Assembly: GCA_020850695.1 (NCBI GenBank)
Contig: JADZEF010000238.1
Location: forward strand, 43,757 to 107,756
Direction: 5' to 3'
Length of the DNA stretch: 64,000 nucleotides
From: Planctomycetaceae bacterium
GTDB taxonomy: Bacteria; Planctomycetota; Planctomycetia; Planctomycetales; Planctomycetaceae
The position numbers and the translations under genes are program-made. Positions 26,447-33,738 of the stretch are shown here, piece after piece. The first letter of the stretch is position 1, and each line of letters starts with the position of its first letter. The notes under the pieces are model-generated. The model worked only from the letters and a program-made list of their open reading frames with translations. It searched no databases and was not told the DNA's origin.

Positions 26447-27085
26447 ATGCGTTGTGGTACTTGGTTCTTGCTGTCACCGATAGTGCTCTTCCCGCATCTC
26501 CTCTGCTCTGCGGAGGATGTCACCAAAGAGAAAGTGGACGCCTTGGTTGCTCAGTTGGTCTCACCCAACAAAGCACCGGAGATTCCGTCGGCAAGCGCAA
26601 GGTATCCCGCCGGATATGACCGGAAGGCGCAGGAGAAAGTGTATGAGACATTCTTTTCGCTGCAGAAGCTCGGCCCGCCTGCGTTCCCCTACCTCATCGA
26701 GCATTTTGGCGACAAACGTTACAGCTTCACGGATGACGCTGGGTCCGCAGCCCGGAACTGGTCCGTTGGCGCTGCGTGCTATGACGTAGTCCGCTATCAA
26801 CTCCAGCCTGATAAGACCTGGAGGGGCCTAGGAAAGACGCCTCGCCCATCCTATCCGGGTCACATTAAGCTACACGACCCGAAATCGGCCAAGCACTGGT
26901 GGGAGACTCACAAGGGCAAGTCGCTGCGGGAACTGCAGACTGAGGCGCTGGAATGGATCATCGCCGAAGAGACGCACATGCCTGAAAAGTACGATGACGA
27001 GGAGACAAGCAGCCTCCGCGATCTACTGAAAACACTGAGAGCGGAAGATAAACCACTCGACCCCGGAGTTCCTTGGGCTCGCTAG
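26447..27085 (+). CDS. secreted protein of unknown function within the BMC operon
   Basis: A 212-residue protein with an N-terminal signal peptide (MRCGTWFLLSPIVLFPHLLC, cleavage near SAE). The mature part is helical, with VYETFFSLQKLGPPAFPYLI, a conserved-looking FGDKRYSFTDDAGSAARNWS and SAKHWWETHKGKSLRELQ. This resembles HEAT-like exported planctomycete proteins, but no named family can be given. An exported protein is out of place in an operon for a cytoplasmic organelle. Its lower GC content and lack of an encapsulation peptide suggest it is an insertion rather than cargo. Confidence 0.65.
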   Translation: MRCGTWFLLSPIVLFPHLLCSAEDVTKEKVDALVAQLVSPNKAPEIPSASARYPAGYDRKAQEKVYETFFSLQKLGPPAFPYLIEHFGDKRYSFTDDAGSAARNWSVGAACYDVVRYQLQPDKTWRGLGKTPRPSYPGHIKLHDPKSAKHWWETHKGKSLRELQTEALEWIIAEETHMPEKYDDEETSSLRDLLKTLRAEDKPLDPGVPWAR

Positions 27086-27147
27086 CGACGAACTGTGGGA
27101 CAGAGTGCTCTGTATCAGGATGCTTCCGACCGACGGTTTTGACACCA

Positions 27148-27927
27148 ATGACGACTGACAACGAACTCATCGACCGCATCGTCCGCGGGGTGCTGGATAC
27201 GCTCCAGACGCCTCCGGTCGCAGTCCGTTCGCCGTCGGCTCCAGTTGCTGCGGTCGACGAAACGGCGAAGGCCGAACCCGCGAAGGCTGCTCCGCCGGTC
27301 AATGAGCTCCGGCTGACCGAGACGGTCATTACGGGTGAGCTGCTTGAATCGAACTGGAAGCAACTGCCGCGGGTCGCCGTGGCGTCCAAGGCGATCCTGA
27401 CCCCCTCGGCCCGCGACTTCCTCAATAAGCATAAGATCGAAGTCATCCGCACCGGTTCGCGTCCCGCCGCGAATCCCGCCAAACCCGGCTCCAGTACCGC
27501 CGCTCCGGCCGTCGAAACCAACTCAGCGGTCCGTTGGCGGGTCTTCGTCGTGCAATCGCACCCGCAACTCGACCGCGTCCTCGAAGACGCGACCCGCGGA
27601 ACCTCCACGAAGCTCGACCGCGTCGTCCCCGGCTCGGTCAACGAAGCCACCGCCGCCGCCATCACCGCACTCACCCGAGCAGAGATCGATGGCGGCATCC
27701 TGCTGACTCACCAGACGCTCGTCGCGGCCTGCAAGGCCAACCGCAACGCAAAGGTCCGCGCCGCCGCCATCCGCACCGTCGCCGACCTCAACGAAGCCCG
27801 ACGCCAGCTCGCTCCGAATCTGATCTGCCTCGACCCCGCAGGCAAGTCGTACTTCGAACTCAGAAACCTACTGAAGACATCCACAACCGGCCCAGCCCCC
27901 AAAGCCCCCGCAAGCTGGACCGACTGA
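27148..27927 (+). CDS. BMC-associated protein with an RpiB-like C-terminal region
   Basis: A 259-residue protein. Residues 3-20 (TDNELIDRIVRGVLDTLQ) form an encapsulation-peptide-like helix, followed by an Ala/Pro linker. A segment VAVASKAILTPSARDFLNKH resembles the short 'TPSA+DxLxxxxI' motif seen in other BMC cargo proteins. The last ~110 residues (IDGGILLTHQTLVAACKANR, VRAAAIRTVADLNEARRQLA, PNLICLDP) are reminiscent of the RpiB/LacAB sugar-phosphate isomerase fold, but the catalytic Cys is not obvious. It is probably a lumenal protein. Isomerase activity is an inference. The start is chosen at the first Met before the helix. Confidence 0.75.
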   Translation: MTTDNELIDRIVRGVLDTLQTPPVAVRSPSAPVAAVDETAKAEPAKAAPPVNELRLTETVITGELLESNWKQLPRVAVASKAILTPSARDFLNKHKIEVIRTGSRPAANPAKPGSSTAAPAVETNSAVRWRVFVVQSHPQLDRVLEDATRGTSTKLDRVVPGSVNEATAAAITALTRAEIDGGILLTHQTLVAACKANRNAKVRAAAIRTVADLNEARRQLAPNLICLDPAGKSYFELRNLLKTSTTGPAPKAPASWTD

Positions 27928-27931
27928 CTCC

Positions 27932-28040
27932 TGTAGGGTAGGCACTGCCCACCATTTTGCGAATCGATATTCAATCGTGGTGGGCAGTGCCCACCCTACA
28001 AGTTCCGTCCCTAGACACTCGACCCTAGACCCTCGTCCCT
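27932..28040. repeat. inverted repeat plus 'ccctagacactcgacc' arm
   Basis: Arms 27932-27954 (tgtagggtaggcactgccca cca) and 27978-28000 pair over 23 bases with one mismatch and a 23-base loop, a strong hairpin. It is followed at 28008-28040 by a run of tccctagacactcgacccta, the operon-specific unit. Together they fill the gap before BMC-P 3. Confidence 0.85.
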
Positions 28041-28043
28041 CCC

Positions 28044-28340
28044 ATGCGTATCGCCGAAGTCATCGGACGCATCACCCTCTCCCGCTGGAACCCGGCTCTG
28101 ACCGGCGCCCGGTGGCTGGTGGGCGTTCCGTTGTCGCAGGCGGCGCTCGAAGGGGGCGAAGGGGGACGCGGCGAACCGTTCATCATCTACGACCACCTCG
28201 GCCCCGGACGCGGATCGCTCATCGCGGTCAGTGAAGGAGTCGAAGCGGCCGTCCCGTTCATGCCGAAGCAGGTCCCGATCGACGCCTACAACGCCGCGAT
28301 TCTGGACCACGTGGAAATCTATGGAGGGTCGAGGGACTAG
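28044..28340 (+). CDS. BMC-P pentameric vertex protein 3
   Basis: A 98-residue EutN/CcmL-family protein: MRIAEVIGRITLSRWNPALT, WLVGVPLSQAAL, a charged insertion GGEGGRGEPFIIYDHLGPGR, and the closing PIDAYNAAILDHVEIYG. The insertion before the GxG turn distinguishes it from the other two. Its last four residues (GSRD) and the stop codon lie within the next repeat arm, so the repeat has set the C-terminus. Confidence 0.92.
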   Translation: MRIAEVIGRITLSRWNPALTGARWLVGVPLSQAALEGGEGGRGEPFIIYDHLGPGRGSLIAVSEGVEAAVPFMPKQVPIDAYNAAILDHVEIYGGSRD

Positions 28341-28459
28341 TGTCGAGGGTCTAGGGACGGAGGGCAGAACCTACCCTCGCATTCCATGACCGCAAGTCGA
28401 CACCTGCAGTTCCTTCCCCCTCCGTCCCTCGACCCTAATCCCTCGACCCTGGACCCTCC
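28323..28459. repeat. 'gggtcgagggactag' inverted repeat pair
   Basis: Left arm 28323-28363 (ggagggtcgagggactagtg and onward) overlaps the stop codon of BMC-P 3. Right arm 28419-28459 (cctccgtccctcgaccctaa and onward) ends two bases before the aldolase ATG. The two arms are imperfect complements over about 40 bases. Confidence 0.85.
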
Positions 28460-28460
28460 A

Positions 28461-29372
28461 ATGGCCAGCACCTGGAACGGCGGCATCAACGACCGCAAGC
28501 TGAAAGAAGAGATCTGCGAGATCGGTCGCCGGGTCTACAACAAAGGCTTCGCCGCGGCGAACGACGGAAACATCTCGATCCGCGTGGGCGAGAACGAAGT
28601 CCTCTGCAGCCCCACGATGATCTGCAAGGGGTTCATGACCCCCGATGACATCTGTGCGGTCGACATGCAGGGGGGCCAGATCGCCGGCAAGCGGAAGCGC
28701 ACCAGCGAAATCCTGCTGCACCTCGAAATCATGCGGCAGCGGCCCGACGTGAAGGCCGTGGTCCACTGCCATCCCCCGCACGCCACCGCGTTCGCGGTCG
28801 CCCGCGAGCCGATCCCGCAGTGCATCCTGCCCGAAATCGAAGTCTTCATGGGCGAAGTCCCGCTCGCCCCGTACGAGACTCCGGGCGGCAGCGCCTTCGC
28901 CGAGACGGTCACGCCGTTCCTCAAGTCGACCAACACGATCATCCTGACCAACCACGGCACGGTCAGCTTCGGCAAGACGCTCGAAGAAGCCTACTGGAAG
29001 ACCGAGATCCTCGACGCCTACTGCCGCATCCTCATCCTGACGAAGCAGCTCGGCAAGCCGGTCGCCTACCTCGATGAGCGGAAGTCGCGCGAACTCCTCG
29101 ACCTGAAGAAGAAGCTCGGTTTCGACGACCCGCGGTTCCACGTCGAAGACTGTGACCTCTGCAGCAACAGCGCGTTCCGCCAGGGCTACAAGGAAAAGAT
29201 GCCCGTGACGACCGCCTTCGACGCCCCGCCGTCATTCCCCGGCTACCTCCAGAAGCCGACCTACGAAACCCAATCGGCGAAGGCCGCGGCCCCCGCTACC
29301 AATAGCACCCCGGACGTCGAAGCTCTCGTCCAAGCCATTACCGCCCAGGTGCTCGCGGCCCTCGGCTCGTAA
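28461..29372 (+). CDS. class II sugar-phosphate aldolase (fuculose/rhamnulose-1-phosphate type, BMC)
   Basis: A 303-residue zinc aldolase of the AraD/FucA family, which cleaves L-fuculose-1-P or L-rhamnulose-1-P to DHAP and L-lactaldehyde. Key motifs: ANDGNISIR (residues 33-41), the catalytic glutamate in TSEILLHLEI (Glu83), zinc ligands VHCHPPHA (His102, His104) and TNHGT (His165). The last ~20 residues (PDVEALVQAITAQVLAALGS) form a C-terminal encapsulation-peptide-like helix after an Ala/Thr linker, so it is expected inside the shell. FucA itself is about 215 residues; the extra length is a Cys-containing middle region (VEDCDLCSNSAFRQGYKEKM) plus the targeting tail. Confidence 0.93.
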   Translation: MASTWNGGINDRKLKEEICEIGRRVYNKGFAAANDGNISIRVGENEVLCSPTMICKGFMTPDDICAVDMQGGQIAGKRKRTSEILLHLEIMRQRPDVKAVVHCHPPHATAFAVAREPIPQCILPEIEVFMGEVPLAPYETPGGSAFAETVTPFLKSTNTIILTNHGTVSFGKTLEEAYWKTEILDAYCRILILTKQLGKPVAYLDERKSRELLDLKKKLGFDDPRFHVEDCDLCSNSAFRQGYKEKMPVTTAFDAPPSFPGYLQKPTYETQSAKAAAPATNSTPDVEALVQAITAQVLAALGS

Positions 29373-29432
29373 TCCTGCCCCCCGCGGCAGTAGAAGTCAC
29401 GCCCACAGAATCATCGCGTCCATTTCTCATTC

Positions 29433-29464
29433 TGTCCCTGGACCCTCGTCCCTAGACCCTAGAC
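29433..29464. repeat. single 'ccctggaccctcgtccctag' arm
   Basis: A lone arm (tgtccctggaccctcgtccc tagaccctagac) ends five bases before the dehydrogenase start. No complementary arm is seen in this 97-bp gap; it could pair with the left arms elsewhere in the same transcript. Confidence 0.7.
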
Positions 29465-29469
29465 CACTC

Positions 29470-30396
29470 ATGAAAGTCAGCATCATCGGCGGCGGCGGCC
29501 TGGTCGGTTCGTGTGCCGCGTTCGCCCTGCAGGCCGGCAAGATCGTCCGCGACATCGCCCTCGTCGACGTCAACCAGGAGCTGTGCGAAGGGCAGGCCCT
29601 CGACCTGCTGCACGGCGCCTCGCTGATGGCCGATCAGAAGATCACCGCCAACGGCACCGAGGCGGTGAAGGACAGCGACGTGATCGTCATCACGGCCGGA
29701 CTGCGGCGCAAGCCGGACGAAAGCCGCCTCGACCTGATCAACCGGAACGTCGAGCTGTTCCGCAAGATTCTCGCCGACGTGAAGAACCACGGCGTGAAGA
29801 AGGACGCGATCGTGTTCGTCGTTTCGAACCCGGTCGACGTGCTGACCTATCTCGCCATCAAGGAACTCGGCCTGCCGCCGAAGCAGGTGATCGGCCTCGG
29901 CACGGTGCTCGACACGACGCGTCTTCGCAGCATGCTGGCCGCCCGCCTCGACGTCCCCCCGACGCAGGTGCAGGCCACCATCCTCGGCGAGCACGGCGAC
30001 AGCATGGTCGCCATCTGGTCGGCGGCTCAAATCGGCGGGCTCCCGCTCGACAAGTTCCCCGGCGTCACGCAGCAGCTCATCGCCGAAGTCGAAAAGAAGA
30101 CCCGCGGCAGCGGGGCGGAAGTGATCAAGAAGAAGGGGGGCGCGGGTTTCGCGGTCGGCGTGTCAATCGCCGACGTGGTCCACAGCATCGCACTCGACCA
30201 GCGCCGCATCCTGCCGGTCTCGTCGCTGCAGACGGGCCTCTTCGGCATCCGGGACGTCGCCCTGTCGGTCCCGACGGTCGTCGGCCGCACCGGCGTCATG
30301 CAGTGCCTCGAAATCGACCTCTGGCCGAAGGAAAGGATGGCCCTGGTCAACTCGGGCAACGTGCTGAAGGAAACGATCGGCAAGGTGCTGAAGTAA
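29470..30396 (+). CDS. malate/lactate dehydrogenase homologue (BMC-linked)
   Basis: A 308-residue NAD-dependent L-2-hydroxyacid dehydrogenase. The Rossmann start MKVSIIGGGGLVGS, SNPVDVLTYL, VLDTTRLRSML and catalytic GEHGDS (His175) are clear. In the specificity loop AGLRRKPDESRLDL the residue that is Gln in lactate dehydrogenases is Arg (Arg80), as in malate dehydrogenases. No encapsulation peptide is visible. As the last gene of the BMC core it probably reoxidises NADH from the aldehyde dehydrogenase or interconverts a 2-hydroxyacid and 2-oxoacid in the cytosol. The true substrate is not certain from sequence. Confidence 0.9.
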   Translation: MKVSIIGGGGLVGSCAAFALQAGKIVRDIALVDVNQELCEGQALDLLHGASLMADQKITANGTEAVKDSDVIVITAGLRRKPDESRLDLINRNVELFRKILADVKNHGVKKDAIVFVVSNPVDVLTYLAIKELGLPPKQVIGLGTVLDTTRLRSMLAARLDVPPTQVQATILGEHGDSMVAIWSAAQIGGLPLDKFPGVTQQLIAEVEKKTRGSGAEVIKKKGGAGFAVGVSIADVVHSIALDQRRILPVSSLQTGLFGIRDVALSVPTVVGRTGVMQCLEIDLWPKERMALVNSGNVLKETIGKVLK

Positions 30397-30489
30397 GGTT
30401 GACGCCGAACCGCTCTTGATGCAGCGGCTTCAGACCATGACGATAGACGGGTTGAACCCGCCCATCAGATCGTGAGGAGAGTTGCTGAG

Positions 30490-30720
30490 ATGGTGCAACA
30501 ACTGACGAAGTCTTCTTCCGGAAGCGTCCTGCTTCTCACACCCGAGATCCTTCAGGAATTGGGTTTGCGAGGTGACGAGTCGGTGGAACTGACACTCCGC
30601 AGCGGTTCACTGATTGTCACTCCGATTCCTGCGGAATCGAAGGAGCCGCGAGATTTCAATGCGTGTCTTGACGAAGTCGTCGAGACGAGGCGCGAGGTGT
30701 TACGGCGGCTCGCTCAATGA
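30490..30720 (+). CDS. AbrB-like antitoxin of a Doc-type toxin-antitoxin pair
   Basis: A 76-residue protein: MVQQLTKSSSGSVLLLTPEI LQELGLRGDE then SVELTLRSGSLIVTPI, the swapped-hairpin AbrB/SpoVT layout, with a charged C-terminal helix that would bind the toxin. The start ATG 30490 follows GAGGAG at 30474-30479. Its stop overlaps the toxin start by 4 bp. Such antitoxins neutralise the toxin and repress the operon. The pair stands immediately downstream of the BMC operon. Confidence 0.8.
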   Translation: MVQQLTKSSSGSVLLLTPEILQELGLRGDESVELTLRSGSLIVTPIPAESKEPRDFNACLDEVVETRREVLRRLAQ

Positions 30721-31121
30721 TCGAGCCCACATTCCTTACGTTGCGTGAAGTTCTTGCCATCCATCAGCGGATGATCGACGAATTCGGCGGGATGCCTGGA
30801 GTCGGCGATCAAGGGCTTCTCGAGTCGGCGCTGGCGACGCCACAAACCACATTCGGTGGCCGGTTTCTTCATCCAACAGTTGCGGCGATGGCCGCAGCCT
30901 ATTTGTTCCATCTCTGCTCGAACCATCCCTTCATGGATGGGAACAAGCGAACGGCCCTGGCCGCAGCGGAAGTCTTCATCAAACGGAATCGGTGTCGCCT
31001 GAACGCGACGAACGACGAACTGGAGCGACTGACGCTCTCGGTCGCTGACAGTTCAATGACGAAGGAATCGGTCACCGCATTCTTCAGTGACCGCGTTGAG
31101 GCTGAACAAGGGGCTGCTTGA
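30717..31121 (+). CDS. doc: Doc-type Fic toxin
   Basis: A 134-residue Fic-fold protein of the Doc family, which phosphorylates elongation factor EF-Tu and stops translation. The start MIEPTFLTLREVLAIHQRMI and GVGDQGLLESALATPQ match Doc, and the catalytic loop HPFMDGNKRTAL (His70 to Arg78) has all the HxFxDGNKR residues. It is translationally coupled to the antitoxin upstream. The catalytic loop is intact, so it is predicted to be active. It may be a chromosomal stability module or a mobile remnant. Confidence 0.9.
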   Translation: MIEPTFLTLREVLAIHQRMIDEFGGMPGVGDQGLLESALATPQTTFGGRFLHPTVAAMAAAYLFHLCSNHPFMDGNKRTALAAAEVFIKRNRCRLNATNDELERLTLSVADSSMTKESVTAFFSDRVEAEQGAA

Positions 31122-31179
31122 TGGGCGCAACGAGGCGATGCGGGTTCGCCAAGGCGACTTCTGCTTCAGGAGGTCACGC

Positions 31180-31665
31180 ATGCAGGTTGACCTGACGCCG
31201 ACGCTGATCGACATGTATCGGGAGACGTTCGAAGGAGAGGTGAAACAGGGTTGGTGTTGGATTGTGTCTGGCCCAGCCGAGGCCTCGGTCTTCGCAAGCC
31301 TGGATGCTCTCACCGCCGATCAGGCTTATGCGGAACCGAAGCCCGGACGGAAGTCGATCGCCGGCCACGCCGCTCATCTTCGATACACGCTCGACCTGAC
31401 GCTCAAGCGGCTGAATGGAGAGAACCCGACCCCCGACTGGAAGACGAGTTTCGACACCGGCGCGAAGAGCCCGGCGGCATGGGAACAACTGAAAAAGGAT
31501 TTGCGGACGGCTTACGACGGAGTGTTGGCCTTCTTCGATTCTCTGCGAGAGAAGCCGATCAATAAATGGATCCCCATCCATGCCGTCGGCCTGTCAGCGA
31601 TGATCGGCCATAACGCCTATCACCTCGGAGCAATCCGGCAGTTGATGCTCGATGTCCGCGATTGA
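31180..31665 (+). CDS. DinB-like metal-binding four-helix protein
   Basis: A 161-residue protein starting MQVDLTPTLIDMYRETF with AGGAGG at 31168-31173. The helical layout and three spaced histidines (KSIAGHAAHLRY, GHNAYHLGAIRQ) fit the DinB/YfiT superfamily, thiol-dependent metal enzymes of largely unknown substrate. The next gene starts essentially at its stop codon, suggesting co-transcription. The frame upstream overlaps the toxin and is not gene-like. Confidence 0.75.
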   Translation: MQVDLTPTLIDMYRETFEGEVKQGWCWIVSGPAEASVFASLDALTADQAYAEPKPGRKSIAGHAAHLRYTLDLTLKRLNGENPTPDWKTSFDTGAKSPAAWEQLKKDLRTAYDGVLAFFDSLREKPINKWIPIHAVGLSAMIGHNAYHLGAIRQLMLDVRD

Positions 31666-31683
31666 ATGCAAACGCGGTGTGTC

Positions 31684-32259
31684 ATGAGGAAGATTGCGAT
31701 CATCACTGTTGCTCTCGCCTCCCTCGTCGGTGGGGGGTTGGTCGGTCTCCGTCAGTATCAGCGATGGTTGTATCCGTACGGTTCCAGCCACTGCTGCATC
31801 AAAGCATTCATGACGTTGTTTCCAGCCTATGCGCACACTCACGACGGGCGTCTGCCTTCCGGCGAGAGCTCTCCGGAAGCTTCCTTGAGCCTTCTCTATC
31901 GGGCAGGGCGGGCCGGCGAAGATCGGGATGGAATAGTTCAGATACTTCGTGGCAAAACGGTTCCGACGGAAACGGTGCAGGGCATTCTGGAGTCGGGTGG
32001 TCTGCTTTCTCCCGAAACCTGTGGTTGGCACTACGTGGAAGGGTTGACGACGGCCGATGATCCGAACATCGCCGTGATCTGGGACAAGACGCCCGGCCTG
32101 TCGCACAACGGCAGGAGAACAAACGATGGCGGCAGGGAAGTTGCCTATCTCGGCGGGGGAACGGACTGGATTCCGGGCGACGAGTGGGAACAGTTCCAGG
32201 AAAAGCAGGCACAGTTGCTGGCTGCCAGAACGCAACAAGTTCGCGACAAGCTGAAATAG
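31684..32259 (+). CDS. membrane-anchored protein of unknown function
   Basis: A 191-residue protein starting MRKIAIITVALASLVGGGLV, an N-terminal membrane anchor or signal peptide; ATG 31666 would add six residues. The mature part has paired residues SSHCCIKAFMTLFPAYAHTH and ETCGWHYVEGLTTADDPNIA, then WDKTPGLSHNGRRTNDGGRE, a layout seen in exported planctomycete proteins with a pilin-like or type-II-secretion-like 'NGR' segment. No family is named. It probably shares a transcript with the DinB-like gene. Confidence 0.6.
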   Translation: MRKIAIITVALASLVGGGLVGLRQYQRWLYPYGSSHCCIKAFMTLFPAYAHTHDGRLPSGESSPEASLSLLYRAGRAGEDRDGIVQILRGKTVPTETVQGILESGGLLSPETCGWHYVEGLTTADDPNIAVIWDKTPGLSHNGRRTNDGGREVAYLGGGTDWIPGDEWEQFQEKQAQLLAARTQQVRDKLK

Positions 32260-32307
32260 ACCTCTCGATTGATATCCGGCTTCAACAACCGATTGCCAAA
32301 ACCACCG

Positions 32308-33558
32308 ATGCAGAAATCCCTCGACCAGAAACTCGCCAACATCCACGCCGACCCGCACGGCGCGAAGGACTTCATCCTGGCCGATGCCAAGGACGCCGAT
32401 ATGGCGTTCGGCATCGGAGCGCCCGGATTGTCCCCCGAACGCCACGACGGGGAGCTGCGGTACAAGACGCTGGGGCAGTATCGCCAGCAGATCCGCGAGG
32501 TGATCAAGCAGGGGGTCGTCGACATCGTCCTGATGTCGGCCAGCACCAGCGAGCAGCTCGCCATCGAAGAACGGCTGTTCGAGCATTCGCACATCACGCC
32601 CGCGTCGCGGGCCAATGACGCGACCGATATCCACCTGCCGCGCGGCGGGCAAGTCCACGCCGCCCCCGCCCGCCCCTTCCGCACCGCCAGCATCGACCAC
32701 ATGCAGTGCGGGAAGTTCGAGTGCGCCCCGGGCGAACGCAAGCTCGGCTCGAACCTCGGGCTCTACTCGGTCACATTCAACAACCGCCTCGAACTCGATC
32801 TCGACACGATCACGCAGTTCAAGGAATTCCGCGAAGAGGCCGAGCGCAAGGGCTTCCGCTACTTCCTCGAAATCTTCGACCCCAACACCCAGGACGCGGT
32901 GACCGCCGACGTCCTGCCGGGGTTCATCAACGACCTCGTCGCCCGCACGCTCGCCGGCGTCACCAAAGCCGGCCGCCCGCAGTTCCTCAAGATGGTCTAT
33001 CACGGCCCGAAGGCGATGGAAGAACTCGTCGCCTACGACCCGCACCTCGTCGTCGGCATCCTCGGCGGCGCGGCGGGAACGACGCTCGACGCCTTCACGC
33101 TGCTCTATGAAGCGAAGAAGTACGGCGCGCGGGCGGCCCTCTTCGGACGCAAGATCAACCAGGCCGAGAATCAGCTCGCGTTCATTGAATTCCTGCGGCA
33201 CATCGCCGATGGGGTCATCGAACCGGCCGAAGCGGTGAAGGCCTATCACGCGGTGCTTGAACGTCTCGGCGTCGCCCCGCACCGCACGCTCGAGCAGGAC
33301 CTGACGCTTCAGACGAACGTGATGAGCTACGGCGGCAGCGGCGTGACGATTTCGATCCCTGCCCCGAAGGAAGGCGAAAAGAGCCAAAGCCCCGCGCCCC
33401 CGCAAGCGGTGGGAGGGGTTGACGCAGCCGCTCGCGGCGTAGCGGGGATCGACAAACCGGCTGCGGGCACGGACTCCGCTCCCGACTTTCAGAAGATGTC
33501 GTCGGCCGAGCGCGTCGCCTGGCATCGCGAGCGCATCAATCGCAAGTTCGGAGGTTGA
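32308..33558 (+). CDS. (beta/alpha)-barrel aldolase-like protein
   Basis: A 416-residue soluble protein. Alternating strand-helix units suggest a TIM barrel: VVDIVLMSASTSEQLAI, RYFLEIFDPNTQDAV, QFLKMVYHGPKAMEELV, LVVGILGGAAGTTLDAFTLL, ARAALFGRKINQAENQLAFI. The GRKIN segment and 'ILGGAAGTT' phosphate-loop-like turn recall DhnA/LacD-type class I aldolases. A C-terminal linker (SPAPPQAVGGVDAAARGVAG) contains 21 bases identical to a repeat element at 26058, followed by a conserved-looking helix (SAERVAWHRERINRKFGG). Proximity to the BMC operon makes a carbohydrate role likely. Exact reaction unknown. Confidence 0.7.
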   Translation: MQKSLDQKLANIHADPHGAKDFILADAKDADMAFGIGAPGLSPERHDGELRYKTLGQYRQQIREVIKQGVVDIVLMSASTSEQLAIEERLFEHSHITPASRANDATDIHLPRGGQVHAAPARPFRTASIDHMQCGKFECAPGERKLGSNLGLYSVTFNNRLELDLDTITQFKEFREEAERKGFRYFLEIFDPNTQDAVTADVLPGFINDLVARTLAGVTKAGRPQFLKMVYHGPKAMEELVAYDPHLVVGILGGAAGTTLDAFTLLYEAKKYGARAALFGRKINQAENQLAFIEFLRHIADGVIEPAEAVKAYHAVLERLGVAPHRTLEQDLTLQTNVMSYGGSGVTISIPAPKEGEKSQSPAPPQAVGGVDAAARGVAGIDKPAAGTDSAPDFQKMSSAERVAWHRERINRKFGG

Positions 33559-33738
33559 CGCCGCGCGCCCAGCGGAGAAGCTTGCGTTGGCCACGCCGGT
33601 ACGGCAAACGCTCCGACTCATCCGCAAACCCCCAGGCTCGCATTCGTCCACGAAAACCCGCTTGATCTGAACGGCGATTCATCGCATCGTAGAACAGATC
33701 GGGAACTCTTCTTGGGCCAGGTTGAGCCGAGGCGGGCC

